Shown in pieces: positions 1-6,309 of a stretch of DNA of 26,269 bases. The stretch comes from Fusobacteriota bacterium (GTDB taxonomy: Bacteria > Fusobacteriota > Fusobacteriia > Fusobacteriales > Fusobacteriaceae), in NCBI GenBank assembly GCA_023389595.1, contig JAEWEF010000090.1, positions 1-26,269 on the forward strand, given 5' to 3'. The notes below the pieces were generated by a model that ran no database searches, was not told the origin of the DNA, and saw only the letters and a list, made by a program, of their open reading frames with translations. The translations under genes were made by a program, and so were the position numbers. Positions within the stretch are counted from its first letter, which is position 1; each line of letters begins with the position of its first letter.

Positions 1-326
1 TGCAATCCAGCTAACATAACTATAGTTGGTTTTCTAACTCCTTTTATTAAATTTGAACTATATCCTCCAAGTAAATTTACAAGTTCATCATTAACTAATT
101 TTATAAATTGTTGTGCTGGATTTATACCACTTATTACATCTGTTCCTATAGATTTTTCAGCAATTCTATTCGTAAAATCTTTAACCACTTTGTAGTTAAC
201 ATCGGCTTCTAGAAGAGAAAGTCTAACCTCTCTTAAAGCTTCTTTTATATTCTCTTCAGTCAGTTTCCCATGACCTCTAACTTTTTTGAATATTTCTTTA
301 AATCTATTCCCTAAATTTTCTAACAT
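1..326 (-). CDS. ffh: Signal recognition particle GTPase Ffh, N-terminal part (cut by window edge)
   Basis: Ffh (SRP54) binds signal sequences on nascent chains together with the SRP RNA and delivers them to FtsY at the membrane. The window holds the first 108 codons, beginning MLENLGNRFKEIFKKVRG. This is the four-helix N domain, including the typical ALREVRLSLLEADVNYKVV stretch, followed by PTIVMLAGL, the strand that enters the G1 P-loop. The QGAGKTT loop, the rest of the G domain and the M domain lie outside the window. The ATG at 326 has a GAGGG Shine-Dalgarno about 8 bases upstream. The gene lies 12 bases downstream of ylxM, the common pairing, and should share its promoter at 666-693. 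Identity is secure; only the truncation limits the description. Confidence 0.96.
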   Translation of the reverse strand, partial: MLENLGNRFKEIFKKVRGHGKLTEENIKEALREVRLSLLEADVNYKVVKDFTNRIAEKSIGTDVISGINPAQQFIKLVNDELVNLLGGYSSNLIKGVRKPTIVMLAGL

Positions 327-338
327 TTTATATTCCCT

Positions 339-650
339 CTAAAAAAAATTATTTAATATATCGTCTAATTTTTCTTCTTTAAAATCTTTTTTAAGTTCTA
401 ATAAACTAACTCTTAATTCTTCATTTCTTTTCATAAATCCAAGTTTTTTTTCAAGGTCGTTTAATATTTTCACCGATTTATTTATATTATCGTAAACAGC
501 CTGTCTACTTATAGAATTATTTTTAGCTATTTCGCTCAAAGAAAAATCATTTTCAAAATAATCCTCTAAGTATTCTTTTTGTTTTTCACTTAAAACACTT
601 TTATATACAGATAGCAAGCTATTTATTTCTAAAAATTTATCTAATTCCAT
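339..650 (-). CDS. ylxM: YlxM-family helix-turn-helix protein, SRP-associated
   Basis: A 103-residue YlxM/p13-like protein. The central segment FSLSEIAKNNSISRQAVYDNI is a sigma-like helix-turn-helix typical of the family, followed by a lysine- and glutamate-rich helical tail. YlxM proteins are encoded next to ffh and have been linked to SRP function; their exact role is unsettled. An in-frame ATG at 662 would give 107 residues, but the consensus promoter puts the transcript start near 659, downstream of that codon. I therefore prefer the ATG at 650, which follows GGTGA by 5-6 bases. A GTG at 659 could serve as a leaderless start. Family assignment is strong; the start codon is the uncertain part. 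Confidence 0.9.
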   Translation of the reverse strand: MELDKFLEINSLLSVYKSVLSEKQKEYLEDYFENDFSLSEIAKNNSISRQAVYDNINKSVKILNDLEKKLGFMKRNEELRVSLLELKKDFKEEKLDDILNNFF

Positions 651-665
651 TTTAATCACCATTTA

Positions 666-693
666 ATTATACTAAAATAAATTAAAATGTCAA
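666..693 (-). promoter_or_regulatory. Sigma-A type promoter of ylxM-ffh
   Basis: On the minus strand, a perfect TTGACA (688-693) and a perfect TATAAT (666-671) are separated by 16 bases. The expected transcript start is near 659, only about 9 bases before the ylxM ATG at 650, so the mRNA is nearly leaderless. The -35 box is part of an inverted repeat (684-713). Confidence 0.82.
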
Positions 694-713
694 GTATTTT
701 ATATTGACATTTT
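684..713. repeat. Perfect 10-bp inverted repeat overlapping the ylxM-ffh -35 box
   Basis: AAAATGTCAA (684-693) and TTGACATTTT (704-713) are exact reverse complements separated by 10 bases. The left arm contains the -35 box of the ylxM promoter. Either it is an operator, or the hairpin is a second terminator behind deoC. The T-run is better on the plus side, where there is no gene to terminate. The structure is seen; its role is inferred. Confidence 0.6.
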
Positions 714-741
714 TTTGTTATATTTTAATAATATTTAAAAT

Positions 742-774
742 AAAAATACACCCTCAAATTAAGGATGTATTTTT
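742..774 (-). terminator. Rho-independent terminator behind deoC
   Basis: AAAAATACA (742-750) pairs with TGTATTTTT (766-774), extended by CC/GG across a one-base bulge. On the minus strand the stem is followed by a U-rich tract. It lies 7 bases after the deoC stop codon and closes the argS-udp-cdd-deoC unit. Confidence 0.8.
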
Positions 775-780
775 AAAAAA

Positions 781-1437
781 TTACTTTATAAATTTTATAA
801 GCCTGCTAGTTCCTAATCTTGTCGCACCAAGTTCTATAAATTTTTTTGCGTCATCTATTGATCCTATTCCTCCAGCAGCTTTAATTCCTACATTTTTTGA
901 AACATGTTCTTTCATAAGTTTTACATCTTCAAAAGTCGCTCCATTTGTAGAAAATCCTGTTGAAGTTTTTATAAATTCTGCTCCAGATTCATTTAATATT
1001 TCACACATTTTAATTTTTTCTTCCTCTGTCAACAAGCAAGTTTCTATTATAACTTTCAAAATTTTATTTTTATTTTTACATACTGAATGTATTCTTTTTA
1101 TCTCATTCAAAATATCATCGTATTTTTTTTCTTTTAACATCCCAATGTTTATTACCATATCTATTTCGTCAGCACCATTTTTTATTGCATCTTCAGTTTC
1201 AAAAATTTTTGTTTCTGTCGTGTTATATCCATTAGGAAATCCTATTACTGTGCATATCTTTAAATTATTTCCAACATATTCTTTAGCCTTTTTTACAAAA
1301 AAAGGAGGAATACAAGCGGATGCCACTTTAAATTTCATTCCGTCATCAAGTATAACTTTAACTTCTTCCCAAGTAGATGTTGTATTTAAAATTGTATGAT
1401 CAACAATAGCAATTATATCTTTTATATCTATATTCAT
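781..1437 (-). CDS. deoC: Deoxyribose-phosphate aldolase
   Basis: DeoC cleaves 2-deoxyribose 5-phosphate to glyceraldehyde 3-phosphate and acetaldehyde, the last step in using the sugar of deoxynucleosides; it is cytosolic. The 218-residue protein has the class I aldolase TIM-barrel landmarks: DEIDMVINIG with Asp93, the Schiff-base lysine in FIKTSTGFSTNGAT (Lys157), and the second active-site lysine in IKAAGGIG (Lys186). Two ATGs lie two codons apart. The one at 1437 is 6 bases from GGAG, whereas the one at 1443 touches it, so 1437 is chosen. It follows cdd by 16 bases and is the last gene of the unit before a terminator. The neighbours udp and cdd release the sugar phosphates and free bases upstream of this step, although a phosphopentomutase (deoB) is not in the window. 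Confidence 0.96.
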   Translation of the reverse strand: MNIDIKDIIAIVDHTILNTTSTWEEVKVILDDGMKFKVASACIPPFFVKKAKEYVGNNLKICTVIGFPNGYNTTETKIFETEDAIKNGADEIDMVINIGMLKEKKYDDILNEIKRIHSVCKNKNKILKVIIETCLLTEEEKIKMCEILNESGAEFIKTSTGFSTNGATFEDVKLMKEHVSKNVGIKAAGGIGSIDDAKKFIELGATRLGTSRLIKFIK

Positions 1438-1453
1438 TTTCATCTCCTTTTAT

Positions 1454-1852
1454 TTATAAATCTTCAGAAGTGAAAGCCATAGGCATAAGTTCGTCTATAC
1501 TAGTTACTTTAACCTCATCTCTTGTAGATAAAATTACCGGAATTTTTCTTCCTATTAATTCAGCCATAACTTGTCTACAAGCACCACATGGAGATATTAA
1601 ATTTGGTCCTTCTCCGACTATTGCCATAGATTCTATATCTTCTTTTCTATATCCTTGAGTATACACTTGAAAAAGTGCAGTTCTTTCTGCACAGTTAGTT
1701 AAACCATAAGATGCGTTTTCTATATTTGCACCTATAAAATATTTTCCGTCCTTAGTTTTAACACATGCACCAACATTAAATTTTGAATATGGTGTGTAAG
1801 CATTTCTCATTGCACCTTTTGCTTTTTCAATTATATCTTCATAATTATTCAT
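1454..1852 (-). CDS. cdd: Cytidine deaminase
   Basis: Cdd hydrolyses cytidine and deoxycytidine to uridine and deoxyuridine. At 132 residues it is the short, Zn-dependent homotetrameric type, as in Bacillus. The zinc and catalytic site is complete: NCAE (Cys54 and the proton-shuttling Glu56) and PCGAC (Cys89 and Cys92). The substrate-binding signature FNVGA and NIENASYG are present. The start at 1852 overlaps the end of udp by 8 bases and has AGGAG upstream, which suggests translational coupling. Its product uridine is the substrate of the adjacent Udp. Confidence 0.97.
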   Translation of the reverse strand: MNNYEDIIEKAKGAMRNAYTPYSKFNVGACVKTKDGKYFIGANIENASYGLTNCAERTALFQVYTQGYRKEDIESMAIVGEGPNLISPCGACRQVMAELIGRKIPVILSTRDEVKVTSIDELMPMAFTSEDL

Positions 1853-2627
1853 TTTTTAATCTCCTATCCTCTTTTATTAATTTTCTTATAGCTTCTATAG
1901 TTAATTTTATAGCAACTTCTGTATCGTGTATAACTGGATTATCTAAATTTAATTTTTCTCTTTCTTGATTAGCTACAACTAAAAAAGAAGATCCGACTCT
2001 AACTCTTAAATAATCTCCTACTATAAACAGTGCGGCCGACTCCATTTCTGAAGCTTTACATCCCATTCTCTTCCAAGCTTCCCACTTAGGTTCAAGTTCA
2101 TACCAAACAGGTTTAGTACTAGGTTCATGTTGTCCATAAAAAGCGTCTTTGCATTGTACAACTCCAACGTGATAATTTATTTTCATTTCCTTTGCTGATT
2201 CAACTAAAGCATTAACAATATCAATATTTGCAACTGCAGGATATTCTATAGGAGCATATTCTTTGCTTGTCCCTTCCATCCTTACTGCACCAGTAGCTAT
2301 AACTATATCTCCACCTAAAATTTCAGTTTGCATTCCACCACAAGTTCCAACTCTAAGAAATGTATCAGCCCCAGATTTTACTAACTCTTCAAGAGCAATA
2401 GAAGCTGATGGTCCTCCTATACCTGTAGAAGTAACACTCACTTTTTCTCCATCTAAATAACCTGTATATGTAACGTATTCTCTTTGATCTGCAATTAATT
2501 TAGGATTGTCAAAATATTTAGCTATTTTTTCACATCTTTTAGGGTCTCCAGGTAATATAACATATCTACCAACATCTCCCTTTCTTATGCCAACATGGTA
2601 TTGAAGACCTTTTTCAGCATATTTCAT
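1845..2627 (-). CDS. udp: Uridine phosphorylase
   Basis: This enzyme phosphorolyses uridine, and usually deoxyuridine to some extent, to uracil and (deoxy)ribose 1-phosphate. The 260-residue protein is a nucleoside phosphorylase I family member. Visible landmarks are the phosphate-binding ILPGDPKRCEKIA near residue 24-36, RVGTCGG (92-98), and the ribose-binding EMES (194-197). The long insertion VVQCKDAFYGQHEP and overall length fit Udp better than the purine enzyme DeoD. The ATG follows GGGAGGAATTTTT, and the gene begins 16 bases after argS, so it is read from the argS promoter. Together with Cdd and DeoC it forms a pyrimidine nucleoside salvage module. Confidence 0.93.
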   Translation of the reverse strand: MKYAEKGLQYHVGIRKGDVGRYVILPGDPKRCEKIAKYFDNPKLIADQREYVTYTGYLDGEKVSVTSTGIGGPSASIALEELVKSGADTFLRVGTCGGMQTEILGGDIVIATGAVRMEGTSKEYAPIEYPAVANIDIVNALVESAKEMKINYHVGVVQCKDAFYGQHEPSTKPVWYELEPKWEAWKRMGCKASEMESAALFIVGDYLRVRVGSSFLVVANQEREKLNLDNPVIHDTEVAIKLTIEAIRKLIKEDRRLKNE

Positions 2628-2643
2628 AAAAATTCCTCCCTGT

Positions 2644-4362
2644 TTACATTCTATTTAATACTTTTATACCAAGTAAACTTAATCCCTCTTTCATTATGTA
2701 TGTAGCCTTATCCATAAGTATAGCTCTCGATAGTAAAACTTCTTCATCTTGATTTAATATAGGACAACTATTGTAAAAACTATTTATCATCTTTGATAAA
2801 TCAAATAAATAATCAGCTATTAAATTGGGTTTAAAAGTTTCTGCTGCCTTTAACACCGACATAGGAAATGTAGATATATAACTGGCTAAATTTCTTTCAG
2901 CTTCATTAGTTATATTTATTTTTGCATTTTCCAATTTTGATTTTTCTGTTTCTGATAACTTATTAAGTATAGATTGTATTCTCGCATAAGAGTATAGTAA
3001 GTAAGGAGCAGTATTCCCCTCAAAAGATAATATTTTATCCCATTCAAATATTATTGGACTTTGTCTATTTTGAGATAGGTCTGCATATTTAACAGAAGAT
3101 ACTCCAACAACTTCTGCTATATTTTCCTTTTCTTCTGATGTAAGATTATTATTTTTTTCATTTTTTGACTCAACTATTTCGTACGCTCTTCTTTTTGCTT
3201 CATCCAATAACTGCTCAAGTCTTATTACGTTTCCTTTCCTACTAGAAAATACTCCGTCAGCAAATCTCATAATACCAAACCAGATATGATGCTTTTCTAT
3301 TTCCCAACCCATCATTTCAGTTATCTTAAAAAATTGTTTAAAATGATCTTGTTGTCTTTCGTCTGTTAAATATATTATTTTGTTGATATCATAATTATCT
3401 TTTCTAAATTTTATAGTGGCTATGTCAGAAGTAGAATAAAGAAACGCTCCATCTTTCTTCTGAACTATACAAGGAAAAAGTTTATCTTTTTCGTCGAAAA
3501 ATACAACTTTTGCTCCGTCATCATCAACGGCTATTTTTTTATCACAAAGCTCTGTTAAAACTTCAGGCATTATATCGTGATAGAAAGATTCTCCGTAATA
3601 AGTATCAAAACGAACATCTAATCTTTTATAAATTTTATCGTATTCTTGCAAAGAAACTTTTATGAATTCTTTCCAAAGTTTTCTATTTTCTTCATCTCCG
3701 TCTTGTAATTTTTTAAGTTCAGCCCTAGCTTCTTCCTCCAAACTTTCATCGAATTCAGATTTTTGAGAAAATTCAACATAAACTCTTTCTAATTCTTCTA
3801 TAGGATTTTTTAAATACGATTCTTTATCAAGCCATTTTCTATATCCAACAATAAGTTTACCGAATTGTGTTCCCCAATCTCCTATGTGATTATCTCTTAT
3901 TACATTATATCCTAAATATTCTAAAATTCTGCATACGGAATCTCCTATAATTGTTGACCTTAAATGCCCGATATGCATTCTTTTGGCAATGTTTGGAGAA
4001 GAAAAATCTACAATGGTATCTCCTTTTCTATTAAGAAAATCAAAATTATATTTTTCTCCTATTTTTTTTACGTACTTTTCATAATAACTATTTTTTACAA
4101 ATATATTGATAAATCCGGGACCAGCAATTTCTATTTTTTCTATAATATTATTTTCAACAATATTTTCTTGAATTTTTTTTGCTATATTAATAGGATTGTC
4201 CCCGATAATTTTAGAATTTATCATAGCAAAATTAGTTTGAAAATCTCCAAACTTAGTGTTGGTTGAAACTGTTACATCAAGTTCTCTTAAATTATCTTGA
4301 GTATAAATTTTAGATATAGTATTGTATAAGATTTCAGATATTTCTCTGTTAATGAGATTCAT
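2644..4362 (-). CDS. argS: Arginyl-tRNA synthetase
   Basis: ArgRS charges tRNA-Arg with arginine. The 572-residue protein has the family layout: an N-terminal Add-1 tRNA-recognition domain (to about residue 100), a class I Rossmann catalytic domain with the HIGH motif (residues 130-133, in NIAKRMHIGHLRST), the IGDWGTQFG signature near 160-168, and a C-terminal anticodon-binding helical domain ending LLGIKVLNRM. The KMSKS position reads SSRKGN (373-378), a degenerate form typical of ArgRS. The start follows AAGGAG by 7 bases. A 5-U terminator hairpin sits only about 30 bases upstream and nothing promoter-like fits between, so argS must depend on read-through of the structured leader at 4386-4622. 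It is the first gene of the argS-udp-cdd-deoC unit. Confidence 0.98.
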   Translation of the reverse strand: MNLINREISEILYNTISKIYTQDNLRELDVTVSTNTKFGDFQTNFAMINSKIIGDNPINIAKKIQENIVENNIIEKIEIAGPGFINIFVKNSYYEKYVKKIGEKYNFDFLNRKGDTIVDFSSPNIAKRMHIGHLRSTIIGDSVCRILEYLGYNVIRDNHIGDWGTQFGKLIVGYRKWLDKESYLKNPIEELERVYVEFSQKSEFDESLEEEARAELKKLQDGDEENRKLWKEFIKVSLQEYDKIYKRLDVRFDTYYGESFYHDIMPEVLTELCDKKIAVDDDGAKVVFFDEKDKLFPCIVQKKDGAFLYSTSDIATIKFRKDNYDINKIIYLTDERQQDHFKQFFKITEMMGWEIEKHHIWFGIMRFADGVFSSRKGNVIRLEQLLDEAKRRAYEIVESKNEKNNNLTSEEKENIAEVVGVSSVKYADLSQNRQSPIIFEWDKILSFEGNTAPYLLYSYARIQSILNKLSETEKSKLENAKINITNEAERNLASYISTFPMSVLKAAETFKPNLIADYLFDLSKMINSFYNSCPILNQDEEVLLSRAILMDKATYIMKEGLSLLGIKVLNRM

Positions 4363-4385
4363 ATTTAAACTCCTTATAGTCTGTA

Positions 4386-4622
4386 TTTAAAAAGCCTCAA
4401 GATAAACGTGAGGCTAAACAAAAAAATATTAACATCCGACCTATCGCCTCATTACGGTTTTAGTCGCAAAATTATACTGTGGTCGTTAGATGATTTAAAT
4501 ATACAGATTCCGTAATATAAAAAATATATTCGTGAATTAACTGAGTTATCTAAAACAGAGCCAACCCCTTTTAACGACGTTAGGCCAAAAACCTCCTGAA
4601 AATAGCGGGAAGGCCAGAATTT
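4386..4622 (-). ncRNA. Structured argS leader RNA, candidate riboswitch/attenuator of unknown class
   Basis: A roughly 235-nt transcript predicted between a strong promoter and a terminator just before argS. Visible helices on the minus-strand RNA are: a 5' hairpin (about 4583-4615) closed by GGCC/GGCC; a long-range helix joining 4576-4586 to 4438-4448 (10 pairs, one A-A mismatch); an AU-rich hairpin at 4507-4537; and two further 7-bp matches, 4572-4578 with 4482-4488 and 4550-4556 with 4457-4463, which cross each other as a pseudoknot would. The hexamer UGAGGC at 4446-4451 is repeated in the 3' arm of the terminator, so the terminator 5' arm can choose between them. I see no T-box sequence, no SRP, tmRNA or RNase P core, and no 6S-like end pairing. 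It could instead be a free-standing small RNA; a class such as FuFi-1 would be one to test. Confidence 0.6.
4389..4415 (-). terminator. Terminator arm of the argS leader (putative attenuator)
   Basis: AGCCUCA (4415 to 4409) pairs with UGAGGCU (4399 to 4393) across a 9-base loop, followed by a run of five U (4393-4389). It stands about 25 bases before the argS ATG. The competing antiterminator would pair GCCUCA (4414 to 4409) with UGAGGC at 4451 to 4446. Confidence 0.78.
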
Positions 4623-4628
4623 TTTTTA

Positions 4629-4657
4629 ATTATAACATATTTTAATTGTTTTTCCAA
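4629..4657 (-). promoter_or_regulatory. Promoter of the argS leader and operon
   Basis: On the minus strand, TTGGAA (4652-4657), a 17-base spacer and TATAAT (4629-4634) with an extended -10 TG one base upstream. The predicted transcript start is near 4622. It begins immediately after the lysR stop codon (4659-4661). Confidence 0.8.
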
Positions 4658-4658
4658 A

Positions 4659-5537
4659 TCATTCCATTATTTTATATTCAGATAGAGAAGATATAAAAGA
4701 CATCACCTGAGCGTTGTCAGATTTATCTTTAGTTATTACCGCTTGATAAGAATCTTTAACCTCATCAATTTTTTCTAATATTTTTATCTTTCCATCTTTT
4801 ACGTCTTTATAAACTGCATAATAAGGTAAAATTACATTTGCCATTTCTTCTTTTACCATAGACTTTATTATTCCAAGATTTCCTACAATATTTATTCTAG
4901 AATCAAAAGTCATTCTATATTTATTTTCTAAAGATTCTATTGCCTTATTATTATTTACTATATCATCTCTATTTATAAGTGGAAATTTCATCAATTCACT
5001 TATGTTATTAAAATTTTTTTTGCCAACAAGAACATAAGGAACCCTTTCTATTTCAAAAACTTCTAGATTAGGATCCTTAATATTTTCTTCATCTATTATT
5101 ATTACATCAAGCTCTCCTTCTTTAAGTTTTTTTACGAGTTGATTTTTATTAAAAACTTGTATATCATACTCTATTTCACTATGCTCCCTAGTAAATTTCT
5201 TAATTACTCCGGGTATAAGTGGCTCAGCAATTATAGGACTTGCTCCTATTGATATTTTTGATCTATTAAGTTGTATTACCTTCATTATTTCTTTTTCACT
5301 TCTCTTAACCTTCTCAAAAATATCTTCTGCCATTTTATATAAAATTTCACCAGTATATGTTAATTTAATTTTTTTTGTTCTTCTATCAAATAATTTTGTT
5401 CCAAGTAAATCTTCAAATTTTTTTACTTGTATTGATACGGCGGATTGATTAATAAAAAGCTTTTCAGCTGCCTTAGTAAAACTCCTAGCTTTAGCAACCT
5501 CATAAAAAATTTCTAAATAATGCAAATCCAATTTCAT
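4659..5537 (-). CDS. LysR-family transcriptional regulator
   Basis: A 292-residue LysR-type regulator. Residues 1-60 form the winged helix-turn-helix: LHYLEIFYEVAKARSFTKAA, then LFINQSAVSIQVKKFEDLLG and KLFDRRTKKIKLTYTGE. The remainder is a two-lobed periplasmic-binding-like effector domain starting at about ISIGASPII. The effector cannot be read from sequence. No divergent target gene lies beside it; upstream is lolD in the same direction and downstream the argS leader promoter. The start is ATG 5537 or the GTG just before it; AGGAG is unusually close to either, so initiation may be weak. The inverted repeat at 5569-5599 over its own promoter suggests autoregulation. Confidence 0.93.
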   Translation of the reverse strand: MKLDLHYLEIFYEVAKARSFTKAAEKLFINQSAVSIQVKKFEDLLGTKLFDRRTKKIKLTYTGEILYKMAEDIFEKVKRSEKEIMKVIQLNRSKISIGASPIIAEPLIPGVIKKFTREHSEIEYDIQVFNKNQLVKKLKEGELDVIIIDEENIKDPNLEVFEIERVPYVLVGKKNFNNISELMKFPLINRDDIVNNNKAIESLENKYRMTFDSRINIVGNLGIIKSMVKEEMANVILPYYAVYKDVKDGKIKILEKIDEVKDSYQAVITKDKSDNAQVMSFISSLSEYKIME

Positions 5538-5568
5538 CACTCCTATATATCTATATCATAAGTTTTTT

Positions 5569-5599
5569 ATATTACATTATATCACAACAATCGTAATAT
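5569..5599 (-). promoter_or_regulatory. lysR promoter -10 inside an inverted repeat (candidate operator)
   Basis: On the minus strand an extended -10, TGATATAAT (TATAAT at 5576-5581), lies inside a 7-bp inverted repeat: ATATTAC (5569-5575) and GTAATAT (5593-5599) with 17 bases between. No good -35 box is visible at the right distance. The predicted start is near 5569. Placement suits autorepression by the LysR protein, which is inference. Confidence 0.55.
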
Positions 5600-5631
5600 T
5601 TATATTGAATTATATATTTTTTAAATAATTT

Positions 5632-6309
5632 TTATTTTTCTAATATTCCTTTTTTTAGATAGTATTGCCTGTCGGTTATATTTGCAAGGTCCTTAGAATG
5701 AGTAACAACTATTATAGACTGTCCAGTATCCTTATTTATTTTTTTTAAAATGTCAAATATTTTTTCACTAGTTTCTTCATCGAGATTTCCGGTCGGTTCG
5801 TCAGCCAATAATATATCTGGAGAATTTATTAGAGCTCTTGCTATTGCAACTCTTTGCTTTTCTCCTCCGGACAACTGATTCGGAAAATGATTTAGTCTTT
5901 CTCCTAGTCCAACAGAGTTCAATATTTCAACAGCTTTTTTTTCTAAATTTTTTCTATTCTCAAAATTGTGCAAAAGAGCTGGAACCATAACATTTTCTAA
6001 TGCTGTAAATTCATTCAATAAATAATGAAATTGAAATACAAAACCAAGACTTTTATTTTTTAACATATCGATTTCTTTTTCACTCATTTTTAATATATTT
6101 TTTCCATTGATATAAACTTCTCCACTATCAGCCTTATCTAGAAGCCCTATAATATTTAATAGAGTAGATTTGCCAGAACCAGACCTACCCAATATAGAAA
6201 TAAATTCTCCTTTTTTTAGTTCTAAATTTAAACCTCTTATAATATGTAGTTGCTCATTTTTTGTTTTGTAATATTTTTCTATATTTTTTAATTCTAAAAC
6301 ATTAGTCAT
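5632..6309 (-). CDS. lolD: Lipoprotein-releasing ABC transporter ATPase LolD
   Basis: LolD powers extraction of outer-membrane lipoproteins from the inner membrane for handover to a LolA-type carrier. The 225-residue ATPase shows Walker A GRSGSGKST (41-49), a Q-loop region FQFHYLLNEFTALENV (92-106) that is close to the LolD form, signature LSGGE (146-150), Walker B LLADEP (167-172) and the H-loop His204. Its start overlaps the end of the permease gene by 8 bases, so the two are translated as a pair. The related MacB ATPase is the main alternative; the FHYLL...FTALENV wording and the permease type favour Lol. It implies an outer membrane with lipoproteins, in keeping with Fusobacteriota. Confidence 0.88.
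   Translation of the reverse strand: MTNVLELKNIEKYYKTKNEQLHIIRGLNLELKKGEFISILGRSGSGKSTLLNIIGLLDKADSGEVYINGKNILKMSEKEIDMLKNKSLGFVFQFHYLLNEFTALENVMVPALLHNFENRKNLEKKAVEILNSVGLGERLNHFPNQLSGGEKQRVAIARALINSPDILLADEPTGNLDEETSEKIFDILKKINKDTGQSIIVVTHSKDLANITDRQYYLKKGILEK

Noticed and set aside
704..732. Plus-strand promoter starting with TTGACA at 704-709
   Set aside because: No good -10 box lies at the right distance and no plus-strand gene follows; the hexamer is explained by the palindrome.
704..1399. 231-codon open frame on the plus strand opposite deoC
   Set aside because: It is the antisense of a clear deoC with catalytic residues intact, and the translated product is a hydrophobic, serine- and phenylalanine-rich string typical of antisense frames in A/T-rich DNA.
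4563..4596. Leader peptide with arginine codons in the argS leader
   Set aside because: AGGAGG is followed by a TTG start at short spacing, but the frame is only two codons; the CGU-CGU pair nearby is in a frame with no start.
4386..4622. T-box leader for argS
   Set aside because: The conserved T-box bulge sequence and a recognisable specifier loop are absent, although location and terminator would fit.
4386..4622. 6S, SRP, RNase P or tmRNA
   Set aside because: The 5' and 3' ends do not pair as in 6S; the SRP core, RNase P P4 and tmRNA tag or tRNA-like ends are not visible. A covariance search would still be decisive.
4583..4628. Plus-strand terminator suggesting the leader RNA runs the other way
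   Set aside because: The GGCC hairpin is followed by T on the plus strand, but the strong promoter at 4629-4657 and the better terminator near 4389-4415 both support the minus strand, and there is no plus-strand promoter at the other end.
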